Below, piece after piece: positions 48,716 to 61,095 of a stretch of DNA of 64,000 nucleotides (position 1 is the stretch's first letter; the number at the start of each line of letters is the position of its first letter). Source of the stretch: Thamnidium elegans (Eukaryota; Mucoromycota; Mucoromycetes; Mucorales; Mucoraceae); NCBI GenBank assembly GCA_025201345.1, contig JAIXMG010000004.1, forward strand, positions 868,001 to 932,000, given 5' to 3'. The position numbers and the translations under genes were made by a program. The notes beneath the pieces are model-generated. The model made no database searches. It had not been told where the DNA came from and saw only the letters and a list, made by a program, of their open reading frames with translations.

Positions 48716-49484
48716 TTTTTTTTAATTTTAAATAGAAAAGAGAAACGAAAGAGCGAATAAATGATGTCTTGTTCACTATTGGTATAAATCGGCTTACTCA
48801 AGACTGAGTTAACTCAACTCCGCTTTCCCCCACCTGTTCTTTCAATGCAATCAGTATACTTTTTTTTTCCAAACAGTGTCGCTAGGTACCCCCATGGTAA
48901 CTTAGAGCATTGTCATACATAGGTTGTCAGGGTCTGTTTTTGAGTTTTTTATAACTATGGGAACCCCAGGTACCGTCATTATGCTGATATGATATCACTT
49001 GCAAGTCTGTTTAAAATCAATTATAATGCACTAAAAGGAAAAAAAAAAATCATTTCATATTTTTAGAAAAAAAAACGTCTTAAAAAAACTAAATCATGCG
49101 TAGCAGTTACTTTTTTAACTGGGCACGCATTCTTTTTTAATCAATTGAAAAAAAAAAACATGTTTTTCTACTTGAATCTGGTTAGAATACAAGTAACATA
49201 AAAAGCCAACCAGTCCAATTGTTTAGATATAGATTACAATGTAGCACAGTTGATGGTTTTTTATATCATGCCCTTATCCTGTCAACTGTTATTTATCTTG
49301 TACACAAAATCTGTTTGTATTGGAAAACGTTCCTTCTTCTCGTCTATCTCCGATCGATAAAAAATTCAAAACTGCAAATAATGACTCATCCAAGCCACTA
49401 AATTAATACAACGGATTATTTAACGTTTGCTACGTGTTTTTATCCCCCCTCTTTTATTTTCAATAAATAAATAAAATATACAAT
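48716..49484. other. Divergent promoter region, PFK2/FBPase2 and HIS7
   Basis: About 770 bp shared by two divergent genes. Contains a Gcn4-type site near HIS7. A 60-codon frame at 49219-49401 is not convincing. Confidence 0.55.
49381..49389. promoter_or_regulatory. Gcn4/CPC1-type element upstream of HIS7
   Basis: ATGACTCAT is a perfect palindromic Gcn4-family binding site, ending 95 bp before the HIS7 ATG. In yeasts and filamentous fungi, histidine genes are induced through this element under general amino acid control (established for Gcn4/CPC1; use here is inferred from location). Confidence 0.7.
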
Positions 49485-51206
49485 ATGTCAGGTCTTTATA
49501 TGCTCGATTATGGAGCAGGTAATGTTCGTAGCTTAGTCAATGCTATTAACCATTTAGGTTATGACATTACCTTTGTTAAAGATCCCTCTGATATTACTAA
49601 GGCCGAGGTAATAATAGCAAATAAAAATCTTTATACATATATTGTTCCTGACGCAGGTCTACTATAGAAACTTATTTTCCCTGGTGTTGGTGATTTTGGT
49701 TTCGCTATGCGCTCTTTGCGCTCCAAGGGATATGCCGAGCCTTTAAAGGAATATATTGCTTCAGGAAAGCCTTTTATGGGTATCTGTGTCGGTATGCAAT
49801 CTCTCTTTGAAGGTTCTGACGAAAGTGAAGAACTCGGTTTAGGTATTATTCCTGGTAAGACTGCCAAGTTTGATAACTCTACTAAAGCTGTTCCCCATAT
49901 GGGTTGGAATCACACTCAATTATTAAAGAATGTTAAACTTCAACAACAAGTCAGCCAAGATGTCCATTATAATATTGACGAAGACAAGACTTATTATTTC
50001 GTTCATTCTTATGCTGGTCGTGTTAATGAGAAAAACAAGGACTGGGTTTTGGCTACCACTCAATATGGTGACGAATTATTTATTGCTGCTGTTCAAAAGG
50101 ATAATGTCTTTGCTACTCAATTTCATCCCGAAAAGAGTGGATACGCTGGTGTCAACATCCTTAAGTCTTTCTTGACAGGTACTGGTATTGTTGATCAAAG
50201 TGCAGTTATCTGCAAGGAACCCGTCAAGTCAGATAAGGATACATTTACCAAGCGTATTATTGCTTGTTTAGATGTTCGTGCTAATGATAATGGTGATTTA
50301 GTTGTTACTAAGGGAGATCAATACGATGTACGTGAAACCGAAGGAAGTAATGATGTTCGTAATTTAGGAAAGCCTGTTGATTTAGCCAAGCGTTACTTCG
50401 AAGAAGGAGCTGATGAGATTACATTTTTAAATATTACTAGTTTCCGTAACTGTCCTTTAGGTGATCTTCCTATGCTTGAAGTATTGAAGCGTACATCCGA
50501 AACAGTATTTGTACCTTTGACTATTGGTGGTGGCATCCGTGATGTCACTGACCCCGATGGTACTGTTCATCCTGCGTTTGAAGTTGCTGGTGAGTACTTC
50601 CGTTCTGGTGCCGATAAAGTTTCGATTGGTAGTGATGCAGTTTACTGTGCAGAAAATTTCTATGCCAACGGTGGTAAGAAGACGGGTAAAACAGCTATTG
50701 AAACTATTGCTGAAGCATATGGATCCCAAGCTGTCGTTATCTCTGTTGATCCTCGTCGTGTTTACGTAAAGGATCCCAGTGAGACTACACACAATACAGT
50801 CAAGAACTCAAAGGTTGGACCTAATGGAGAAGAATACTGCTGGTATCAATGTACCGTTATGGGTGGTCGTGAAGGACGTGATTTAGATGTAATTCAATTA
50901 GTCACTGCTTGTGAAAAGTTGGGTGCAGGTGAAATCTTGTTAAATTGTATGGATCGTGATGGTACTAACTCTGGCTTTGAACTTGAGTTGATTAACTCTG
51001 TTCGCCAAGCTGTTTCTATCCCTGTTATTGCTTCTAGTGGTGCCGGTTGTGTTGAAGATTTTGTTGAAGTGTTTGAAAAGACTGGAGCTGAAGCAGCATT
51101 AGCTGCTGGTATCTTTCATCGTCATGAAGTACCTATTCAAGCGGTTAAGGAATTTGTCAAGCAATCAGGTGTACCTGTCAGACCTATTGATGCAACACTT
51201 TTGTAA
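49485..51206 (+). CDS. HIS7: Imidazole glycerol phosphate synthase, bifunctional HisH-HisF (histidine biosynthesis)
   Basis: Exons 49485-49607 and 49668-51206; 553 residues, matching the usual fungal length. The N-terminal glutamine amidotransferase starts '[18 protein letters not shown]', has nucleophile about Cys81 in '[12 protein letters not shown]', and the His-Glu pair in '[10 protein letters not shown]'. The C-terminal (beta/alpha)8 cyclase has '[20 protein letters not shown]', '[11 protein letters not shown]' and '[10 protein letters not shown]' phosphate-binding loops. Together they convert PRFAR plus glutamine into imidazole glycerol phosphate and AICAR, the fifth step of histidine synthesis. 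A consensus Gcn4 site lies just upstream. The start is confirmed by the family N terminus. Confidence 0.98.
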
Positions 51207-51658
51207 ATAATATAAGAAAAAAAAACTCCCTCCTTTTTTTCTTTTTTAATCATAATAAAAAAAATGTACACTATATATCTTTTTAAAAAAAAACATCCTG
51301 ACAAAGGAGGTGGCATTCATAAATTGTTGGTAGGAGAGAAGAGGGGAGTTGCAGAAACAGCAGGTAGTTTACTATTTTGAGTCACTGAGCAAGTGCATCT
51401 CTTTTGTGTGACGCAAAAGTCACCACGTTGTTTAAATCTTTTTTATTTATATATTTATTTCCTCTTTTCTTTCTTTTTCTTTTCCTTTAAATAAAGATCA
51501 GTTCTTTTACTTATATAAAAGACTATAAATCATACCCTATTGATATATATAATATAATATATATATATATATCCACCCCTTTTTTTTATTTATTATTATT
51601 TAACCTTTTTCTTTAAACAATATCAAATTTTTGATTCTATTCTATAACCAAAATAATA
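51207..51658. other. Spacer between HIS7 and the Num1-like gene
   Basis: T/A-rich, 450 bp, holds the HIS7 3' end (AATAAAAAAAATG about 50 bp after the stop) and the promoter of the next gene, with a T/C-rich leader from about 51460. No gene. Confidence 0.5.
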
Positions 51659-54600
51659 ATGTCAACACCGTCTTCAAGTCTGTCTGAGACAGTCGGGAAA
51701 CAAAGACGGCCCATCTCGTTTTCTGGAATGAGTGTAAACCAAGTAAAAGAACAACTCGTAACACAGCTTGCTGAGAAAGAAAGATTGCTCGAAAAGTTTG
51801 GCAAGAGTCAAATAAGTCGAAACGCTTTGATAAAACAATCAGATGTTATTAATAAAGAGATACAACACTTGAATCAATATAGTCAAGAAGAAGAGTTGCC
51901 TATTGAAATTCAATCTAAGCTTGAAGACTTGGCCAATGAATTTCAATACCTTAAAACCTCAAAAGTAAGTTTTTTTTTTTTTTTTTTTTTTTTAATGATT
52001 TTAAAACAGGTTTTTTTTTTTTTTTTTTTTTATTTTGCAGTCTATGTTGGATGAATCTGCTTCTACAAGCTTTTCTCCTTTATTACCTCCTCCGCCTACT
52101 AATTCTTCACCGTCTAAACAACGATCAAAGCCTTTAAATGGAAATAGGCGCAACCCAGACATTGAATTTGCAACTGAAATTGGCCAGGGATTATTGATCG
52201 AGGTACGTAAACTTCAAACGGCTTTACAAGAAAAGGAAGACATTATCAAACATCTAGAGTTTTCAAAAGCGGACAACGAACGAACTTATGAGTCTACTCA
52301 GCGCCAATTAAAACAAAGAGAAGAATTTGAAGGTTAATTTTTTATTTTTTTATTTATTAGTATTCTTGCTTTCTAAACTTATTTTATTTTTTTAGAGAGG
52401 TTAAAGGAAGAGAATTGGAACCTTGAAGTAGCTAACCAAGAACTTCGAAGCCATTTATCGGAATCTAATCAATCAGTTTCGAAACATAATGCAGACTACG
52501 CTAGGTTAAATAAGCAATTAAAGACTCAATCCGAACAAATTGATATTATGAAGGCACAAGAAGAAAAATCAGTATCAGTGATTGAAGCAATGAAAGCTCG
52601 TCATGAACAAGAAACACATGTTCTTCGAAGACATGCTGCAAGTGCTCAGCGCGATAATTCTCAATCACAAAAACAGGTTGAAGAATTAAATACGGAGCTT
52701 AAAATCGTAAAAGCTAAATTAGCAATCAAGTTAGCTACTTCTTCTCGTATTGTGTCTGAAGAAGGAAACCAACTGGATCATACAACTGAAATAAATGAAG
52801 AACTTGATTCTGAAAATGAAAAGAGTGCAACCCCTCCTCTTGTTTTACCTGGTCGTAGTCAACAAGTAATGGAAACAGAGACTTTAAAACAATCTTTAGC
52901 TCACGCTCATCGAATTATATCGAATCTCAGAAGCTCCTATCATAAAGAAAAGTTGGAGAAATTTGAAATCAAGAAGATGCTGTCTGATAGTCAAGAAAAT
53001 ATTGAACAACTGCGTAAGGATATGACTAGTTGGAATTCCAACCATACTATCCCTCAAGGTAATGGTGGTGCTCGTAACAAAGCTAATGGTAAAAAGAAAT
53101 CTGCAAAAAAGAGAAGAGGTGGCGTGGCAAGGCAACCAAGGGGCCTTTGTCCTAACGAATCAGATACTGATCCACAAAAGCAGGATGATGATGATGAAGA
53201 AGAAGTCGATACAGAAGAATATGACAGTATGGACGATGATAATTTAGATCAAAATTTTACGAGCTTTGGACATTCATTTGATAGTATGATGGACTTTAAT
53301 AATGGTACTTCCTTCTCTTCTATCCCTATGAAACCTTTATCCTCCGAATTAGAAGCCAAAGTACAAGTAATTGATGCAGGTACCAATACCGATCCTGTGG
53401 ATTTCCTTGTTCCCTTCGTTCATGATCCATCACCCTCTTCTCCAGTATCTCCTTCTGCTCTCTTAGTTGGCTCTGTTGCTGTCGTTAAACAAAACGGTAG
53501 CACACGTTCTGACTCCTTTGTGGCACAGCAAAATAGTCAGGAGACATCTCTTAGATATGGTAACACGCAGGCATTGTTACATCAGCAAGTATCTATTGAT
53601 ACTCACCACAACAAACAACTCGATCCTTCAGATCGCTCTGTATCACCCACTAAAAATGACACTGTATTACCTATTTTGGATCAAGATTATATTCAGGAAC
53701 AAGTAACAAATGCTGTGGTCAAGGAGAGAAAAGAAATTGCTCAACGTGCAGGTTCTATACTTTCTCCTGAACAGATTGAAACATTATTTTTAGCGCCAAT
53801 TGATGGTCTAGAAACTGTACCTCAACATCAAGTGCAGCAAATGATTCAAACAGCCGTAGAGAAAGAAATTGCCACTATGGTACCAAAGGTACAAGTTGAA
53901 AAGTTAATTATGGAAGCTGTTGCATCTGAGCAAGAAAAGGTGGTTGCTTTGGATTTGATACCCCGGGTACAAGTAGATAAGTTGATTAAAGAAGCTGTTG
54001 AATCAGAAAAGGTTTCTTTGAATTTGATCCCAATGGTTCAAGTAGATAAATTAATTGAAGAAGCTGTTGCTTCTGAACAAGAAAAGGTTGAATCGTTGAA
54101 TTTGATTTCCAAGGTAGAGGTAGACAAGCTGATTGAAGAAGCTGTTGTTTCTGAAAAGGAAAAGATAGAATCCCTCAATTTAATGCCTAAGGTTGAAGTA
54201 GAGAAATTAATTCAAGAAGCTGTCGACTCAGAGCAAGAAAAAATTGCTTCCTTAAACTTAATTCCTCGTATTGAAGCTGAAAAGATGATTGTGGAAACAA
54301 GAGAACAAGTAACTCAACAAATGAAGATGGAAACTGAAGTCTTGGTACAAGAAACACGTGAAGAATTAAATGCTCAATTCAAGTCAAATGAAAAGGAACT
54401 TTTACGTGATATGATTCCAAAGACTGAGGCTGAGGCCATGTCTTTAGCTGCTGTTACTTTAGCTAGTGAAAAGGTTAAGCATGAAGTACAAGAAACCAGT
54501 CTTTGTAATATCAGTCCTAATGTTCCAGAGGAAATGATTACAAAGAAGGAAGCAGACAAGTTGGTCCAATTGGCTACAACAAATGAGAAAGTAAAGGTGC

Positions 54601-57115
54601 AACAAGCTTTGGAAAGACAAAAAATTGATATTGAAGCAGCTACACTTGAATTGCATATGAAGGAATTAGGGAGACAAAAGTCAGAGATGGATACCTTGAA
54701 ACAAGCAGAACTTGAAAAACATCTTACAGAATTAGAAATTGCTAAGCATGCTGAATTCGAAAAACAAAAAGCAGAAATTGAAGCTACTAAGCAAGTTGAA
54801 TTAGATGAGCAAAAGGCAGAGATTGAAGCTATTAAGCAAGTCGAATTAGAAGCTACTATTCAAGCCGAGTTAGAAAAGCAAAAGCAAGAGATCGAAGCAG
54901 CCAAGGAGGCAGAATTAGAAAAGCAGCGATCGGAAATTGAAGCTATAAAGGAGGCTGAGCTTGAGAAACAAAAGCAAGAAATTGAAAGTATCAAGCAAGC
55001 TGAATTGGAAAAGCAAAAGCAAGAAATCGAACTTTTAAAGCAGGTTGAATTGGAAAAGCAAAGAGAAGAGATTGAGCTTATTAAACAAGCCGATTTGGAG
55101 AAACAAAAGGTTGAGATTGAAGCTGCTGCCAATACAAAGTATGAACAACGAATTGCTGAATTGGAAGCTGCTAAGCAAGCTGAATTAGAGAGCTTAAAGA
55201 ACGAGTCGACCGCTGTCAAGCTGGCTGAATTAGCCGTCTTAACAAAGAGTATCGAAAAATACAAGAAGGATACCGAAGAGACTAACCATCGTATGATGAC
55301 AATGCTTACCAAGGACAGTGCTGATGTACTTGTTAAGAGAGCTGTAGCTGAAGCTTTAGAAAAGGCGGATAAAACTCAATCAGAAGCTATGGCTGGTATG
55401 ATGTCTAAAGAATATGCTCTTATAATGGTCAAAGATGAAGTAGCCAAGGCGTTAGATTCTGAAAGAAAGGCAGTTGCTGAACGTGAAGAAAATGAAGCGA
55501 TTGAAATGATTTCTAAAGCAGAAGCAGGAGCACTAGCCAAGGTAGCAGCAGCTGATGCTATTGTCAAGGAACGTCAAGCAATGGCGGCTCGTGAAAACGA
55601 ATTGATAACCAAAGAAGAAGCCGAGACTTTAGCAGCAGCAGCCGCTAGAGAAGCAGTGGATAAAGAAAGAAGTGAGTCAGCACTTGTGTTGGCAAGAGAA
55701 AGAAAATTATTACGTGAAAAAGAAGAACGTTTAGTATCTCAAGAAGAAGCAGACCAAAAGGCTAAGGAAGCTGTTCGCATCGCATTATTAGAAAATAAAA
55801 ATATACCCGAATTAACTACAACCACCCATTTAAATATTGCATCAGGTGGAGCAACAACATTAACACCTACTACAACCACAGTATCAGCTGGTTCTTCACG
55901 ATTTGTAAGTGATATCGAAAACACTTGTGTTGAAAAGGAATTACCAGCTACTTTGGAAAGATCTGTATCTACCTCTCGATTAGCACCACCTTCTCTTAAT
56001 ATATCCCCTGCACCTTCTGTTTCTACACCTGCTTCCAGTAGTCGTAAACTTCGATTGTCTAACTCGGTTTCTTCTCTTCGTCTTGGTTCTGGTAGAAAAG
56101 AGAATAGTATTCAAAAAAGTCAAAGACCTAGCACAGATAGTCAAACACCTTCCAATTTGTCTTTTGGTAGTTTCCGTATTTTAGAAAATAGCAAGTATGG
56201 CTCAAAACTTCATTCGAAATCTTCTATTAGTTTAAGAGAGTTGTCTAATAAGCAAGAATCAGTTGCTTCCATCTCTACTATGTCTTCAGATGAACATAAT
56301 CATGGTCGTACACCTATGCCTATGAGTTCAGAAGATAGTTTCCCTGGTTTTTCAAATGGTGGTACCGATATGTATATTATCTCTTCTATTACTCAAACCA
56401 TGATTGGTGAATGGATGTCTAAACATACACGTAGATATGTTGGCGGTGGAATCTCCGAGAATAAACATTTAAGATTCTTTTGGGTTCATCCATATACAAA
56501 GATCCTTTACTGGAGCTCTGTTCAACCTGGAGCTGAAGGAAATGAAGGAAAGACAAAGAGTGGTAAGTTTTTCCTTTTTTTTTAAAAAAAAAAAATGGTT
56601 AAGTATATTCGGTATTAATTTATATTTTTCTTTTTATTAGCATTTGTTGAGTCTGTATCAGCAGTACCTAGCCATGATGCAACAGGAGCTTCTCCTATGA
56701 GTTTGCTCATTCGTACTCGTAAACGTGATCTTAAATTAACAGCGCCTTCACTTGAGAGACATGATTTGTGGTTAAAGGTAACAAGTATATAAATATATAT
56801 TAAAAGCAAACATTCGACTAAAACTTTTTTTTTAAATAGTCTTTATCTTATTTGTTGGGTAGACCCAATGAAGCAAATAACCAGTTGATCGAAGACCCGC
56901 GACCTACGTCTGATAGTAGTGTGATTGAAAATGCCGGCCATCAACAAAGTACACTTAGTTCCAAAGCATCCAACAGAAGCATACCGCATGTACAGGATAT
57001 TTCAAATTATGATTCAGATGATTCAGATGATCTTGTTAATATCAGACAATGTTGTGATGGAAAGCATGATTTGTCTACCTTGTCAAAAGGAAGTCATCAT
57101 CATCATCATTCTTAA
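51659..57115 (+). CDS. NUM1: Num1/Mcp5/ApsA-type cortical anchor: coiled coil plus C-terminal PH domain
   Basis: Exons 51659-51964, 52041-52332, 52396-56562, 56641-56777, 56840-57115; about 1725 residues. The N-terminal third is coiled coil (Mcp5/Num1 CC region, membrane-binding in yeast), followed by a Lys/Arg patch (KKKSAKKRRGG) and acidic segment. About 53870-54290 holds 27-28-residue repeats of the 'VQVDKLIEEAVASEQEK' type; about 54700-55150 holds 14-residue 'AELEKQKQEIEAIKQ' repeats. The PH domain is diagnostic: 'MIGEWMSKHTRRYVGGGIS', 'HLRFFWVHPYTKILYWSS', 'LKLTAPSLERHDLWL'. Num1-family proteins tether dynein and mitochondria at the plasma membrane via PI(4,5)P2 and guide nuclear migration. 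Intron 1 is nearly all T. Confidence 0.94.
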
Positions 57116-57918
57116 AGAAAAAAATTAGAATGATTTATATAAAAAAAATACATTATTATTGTCACTATACCTATTATTTAGTCTTTTTTTAAAAGGAATA
57201 AAATCTTTTCTTAATTCCATCCTTTTTTAAGCAATGAATTCGTATACTGAAAAAAGTTTTTTTAAGAGAAAATATTCTCCAGGTAGAAAACCGCTATCTC
57301 TTTGATTTACTGTATAACAGTACGCTTCCCTAAAATCTACACTTAAAAATTTATTCACAATGTGATATTGACGGTTATAAAATAAAAGTAATTGTTTTTA
57401 TTATAAGAAAATGTGTATGCTTTATATACATATTGGATTTAAATGAACGCGTATCATAAGATGTGAAACTTAGACAGTATTAGCAAGCCATTCATATATG
57501 AGTAATTCGAATATAGAATAGTTTCTTCAGAAGTTTAATTATAACAGCAGCAATACCTGTTATCTTTCTAATTAGCTTCAAGACTAAATGATATAAGATA
57601 GAGGCTTGTGGACTATAAATAATGTGACAATTATTTATGTAAACCAGTTATATTCAATTGAGAGAACGCTAAGAGGTATCTGAGTAATATAAGTAAAAAT
57701 AATCTAATTATGTAGAGATTATGTAAGTGACTATATGAGAATATGAGTACTTGTATAAGCTATGTCTAATTCGATATTGTTAACATATATTACGTAGATA
57801 CAACATACAACTCAAATAAAAGTATTACGGTGTATTTCAGATGTACGTCAAGTAATAAGACCCAGTGGGGATGTTCTCCTACTATCCATATCATGTATAC
57901 ATTCTCGTTACTGAGTAA

Positions 57919-57970
57919 GTTCTTTAACTTACCGTATAAAAAAAATAGATACGGTATTGACTTAAAGAAC
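57919..57970. repeat. Inverted repeat (hairpin), arms about 19-22 bp
   Basis: GTTCTTTAACTTACCGTAT is followed, after an A-rich loop of about 11 nt, by ATACGGTATTGACTTAAAGAAC. The arms pair except for a small bulge. Most gene-like terminators are not expected here; it may be a tiny palindromic repeat. Confidence 0.7.
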
Positions 57971-58487
57971 CAAAACGTCTAATTTGTGTTACTTTCCCCA
58001 CCCCCCTTTTTTTTGCATGAAATAAAGAAAAAAATTTCTTTTTTTCCCAGTGTTTGCAATAGAAGTAACTTTTTTTTTATGTCTATTCTATACTAAAATA
58101 TAAACTTACAGTGTAAACTTCAACTAGTTTTTCATACTAGAACATAAATGTGTACTCGTAAACTAAGCTGCTATTAGAAAGAATGTATTTTACAGATAAT
58201 GCTAATAAATCAAAATCAGCACCCATCAAACACCTGGGAAACAGTTTCAATAAGCATATTGAATTTTAGATAAAAAAAAAGATCATGCAAAAATTGGAAA
58301 GTAGCACAAATTAGACATACTTTTCCTTTTTTTTATTCTTTTGCTCTTAATATAATTGCTAAAAATATTCGGATGCTGGAATTAAGTAATATAGGTTGAG
58401 TAGTAGAAAGGAATTATCTTCCGTTACTGCGGTAAAGAACTTTTACTGATATTTTTTTAGCAAAGTAAACATTTTTTTTCCTTGTCT

Positions 58488-58615
58488 AAACAGCAGTTTT
58501 AAATTGTTATTTGTTAGTAAAACTAGAAGGAAGCAGCTCGTATTATTTCAGGCATATAATCCGTACCTATGCAAATACAATCATACTATTTTTCACTTCA
58601 GTTAATTAGACAGTT
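58488..58615 (+). repeat. Diverged duplication, copy A
   Basis: Shares TGTTATTTnTTAGnAAAACT, the block CATATAATCCGTACCTA (with TATATAATCCGTACCTA) and TTCnGTTAATTAGA in the same order with copy B at about 59492-59605. Direct orientation, by-eye identity about three quarters. Confidence 0.6.
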
Positions 58616-58930
58616 TCCTTTTATTCTATACAAGTGGTGTTTTCTTTCTTTTGCCTTCTATAGTAAAGGCTAATTAATTACTAAAATAAAAAAAAGAGGT
58701 AGTTAGCCAAAAAAATTATACATTTAGTAATAGTCTAGAGCTGGAAGTAAAAGAATAATAGTCTTATGCATCTATCATATAATTTTAAAAGCATTATTTA
58801 AAACATTTATTTGCAAAAAAAAAAAAAAAAAAAAAAAAAAAGGTGTGGTTTTATTTATTTAATTAAAGCGTGTTTCTCTTGTTTCTCAAAGCAGACCTTT
58901 TTATACATGTATAAAAAAAACACTTTGATA

Positions 58931-59036
58931 CTAATAGGACCAGCTACGTGAAGGCGAAAACACATCTGGTCCCATCCCAGACGCTACTGCGCTGGACAAG
59001 ACAAGAGTACCTTAGTTTGAGCTGAGGACTGGCTAT
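58931..59036 (+). ncRNA. 5S rRNA-like sequence, possibly a dispersed 5S pseudogene
   Basis: A locally GC-richer block whose order of motifs recalls 5S rRNA: GGACCAGCTACG, GCGAAAACAC, a TCTGG-TCCCATC-CCAGA hairpin like helix III with the conserved TCCCATC loop, then TGCGCTGGACAAGACAAGAG (A-box region) and GTACCTTAG. It is about 100 nt rather than about 118, and the 3' helix I partner is not clear. Judgement from pattern memory only; may be a relic or chance. Confidence 0.25.
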
Positions 59037-59491
59037 AAATATCGCACGAAAACTATAACTTCCAGCTATAGGTATACACCACTAAATTACACCCACCAGA
59101 CAGCTTAGAATACGTGGCATAAAGAGCATCGATTAAATGTACTGGGAGGGCGAGTTTAACTTTGGTTTTGGTTGAAGAAAAAAAAACCACATCATTATTT
59201 ACTTTTTGTTCGAACTTATAGAATGCTAATATACATGTTGGACTTGAATAATTTAGGGAGTATAAAAGAGTAACAAACAAATGATTAAACTTAAAGAAAA
59301 ATGTTTCACTTGAAAAATGCTTTATTTTATTTAGATATGAAAACACCACAGTTCTTTTTTTTAATAACGTTTATAAATATGGTTATCTTCTCCTTCGTTT
59401 ATCGTTACGTCTCTTCTTTTAGTCAATTTCTGAATATGACTTGACAAAGACTTTTCTTTTTTTCTTTTTTTTTTTACGGGAACTGTCCTTG

Positions 59492-59605
59492 TCTAAACTG
59501 TTATTTCTTAGCAAAACTAAAAGGAAACGAACTAATACTGTTTTAAGTATATAATCCGTACCTAAGCTAATTCAATCATACTACTATTTACTTCGGTTAA
59601 TTAGA
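59492..59605 (+). repeat. Diverged duplication, copy B
   Basis: Counterpart of the 58488-58615 segment about 1 kb away; see the shared blocks there. Confidence 0.6.
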
Positions 59606-59730
59606 TTTTATATAAAGAAAGCAGTAGCTGGACAATTAAAGATATACTACAGGTGACATACCAATGTTGGCTCGTATATTGTATTGATATATGATAAATA
59701 CTGACTATAAGTTAGATCCTTAAATTAAGC

Positions 59731-59923
59731 ACGAATGGCAACATTGTTCTATTCAAAATTATGACTTGGAAGCTACAGATCTTTACTCAGGAATCACAAG
59801 ATTAAGAGCTCACTATGACCTGTATAAAGACCTGAACACTTTGATTAAGGCCCTCAACAAAGATAGTAGTCAGAAAGGAGCAAAGACTAAAATAAATAAA
59901 ACTATCCATGAAAAAATATGCTA
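59731..59923 (+). pseudogene. Coding-like relic, copy 1 of a tandem pair
   Basis: An ATG-less open frame reads 'EWQHCSIQNYDLEATDLYSG', then 'ITRLRAHYDLYKDLNTLIKA' and ends at TAA near 59923. The second copy (about 60133-60284) repeats the pattern WQ-x-x-SIQNY ... G-I ... AH-D-x-LYKD-x-N at protein level, so the ancestral sequence was probably protein-coding. Family not recognised. Confidence 0.4.
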
Positions 59924-60132
59924 ATGTTGAGTATGGGTTTACTTTGACAGTTTACTCTTTTCATTTTTTATTTTAAATTGCAAACTATACATTTTGATAT
60001 TGTTGGTTTCCATTTTTAGACGATACGAGCGGATGTGTATTTACTCAATTTATTTTTACTTAAAATAACAAAGTATGTGAAATTAATGAGTACTACATAT
60101 AAACTAGATCTTTTGGATCTATACGTATTGGC

Positions 60133-60284
60133 AGCAATGGTCCATACAAAATTACAGCACGAAAACGGTAAAACAAAATCCAGGAATCGTTAAAGAAACT
60201 GCTCATGATGAACTGTATAAAGACATAAATATTATTCTCAATGTCGTAGACAAAAATAGTAAGGAAAGTCAAAAGTTTAAATGA
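60133..60284 (+). pseudogene. Coding-like relic, copy 2 of a tandem pair
   Basis: Open frame reads 'YWQQWSIQNYSTKTVKQNPG', then 'IVKETAHDELYKDINIIL' and stops at TGA near 60284. It is clearly related to the 59.7 kb frame in the same strand and order, but only about half identical in protein. Confidence 0.4.
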
Positions 60285-61095
60285 ATAAAAATAGCAATGG
60301 AAAGCATATTAATGTTATACATAGGAATAGTTTGAGAGTTTGTTCATTTTTTAATATTAAATAGCCATACCTATAACTGTTGTTATTTTTGGAAAATTCA
60401 GGTTATAAATAGCGTTAAGGTTAAATACAAGCAACTTACGGCGAAAGAAAATGTTGCTATTGCAGAGATTTTTACAATGTAAAAGTGTGCCTCACTTTTT
60501 TTTTTACAGTGTAACAATGTACCTCAAATCTTTACCCCTTTTTTTTAGCGGAGATATGGATCAAACTTTGTCACGGTACCGAATTGTTGGCGCGGTAACT
60601 TATAAATCTTAAATTACTTCTCTCTCTTTAACCCCTTTTAATTAACTGCCATCGTATTAGTTCCTCCTTCACACCAGGGTAAAAGGTTGTGATACTACAC
60701 CTACTATTAGGTAATTAAAATTTAGGCAGGGCATTTTTTGTACGCATAAAGTTTTTTTTTTTTATTAACTTTAAAGTTAATTATTTTGAAAGATTAAGCT
60801 TCCCAAGATTTTTTTTCTGTAATGGAAAAAAAAATCCACCTCACTTTTTTTTACGTTGTGAGGAACACCAGTTTACTTTTACAATGTAAAAAAAAAGTAA
60901 AGGACACAACTTCACTTTTTTTTATATATTCTCACCTCATGCTCTTTAATCTCGACTATTCAATACCGTCACCAACCGAATTTTTATCTTTTTGGACAGT
61001 ATTAGGCGGCAATTTTTCCTTTTATTAGAAGGTAAGTATTTAAACTTTATTAATTATGAATATTTAGACCTAAATCTAATATGTCGTTATAGCTT

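Noticed and set aside
48888..48980. GGTACCCCCATGGT and ATGGGAACCCCAGGTACC as an inverted repeat
   Set aside because: Pairing is interrupted by a 7-nt insertion and is too weak to call.
49219..49401. 60-codon frame upstream of HIS7
   Set aside because: No recognisable domain and it overlaps the Gcn4-type promoter site.
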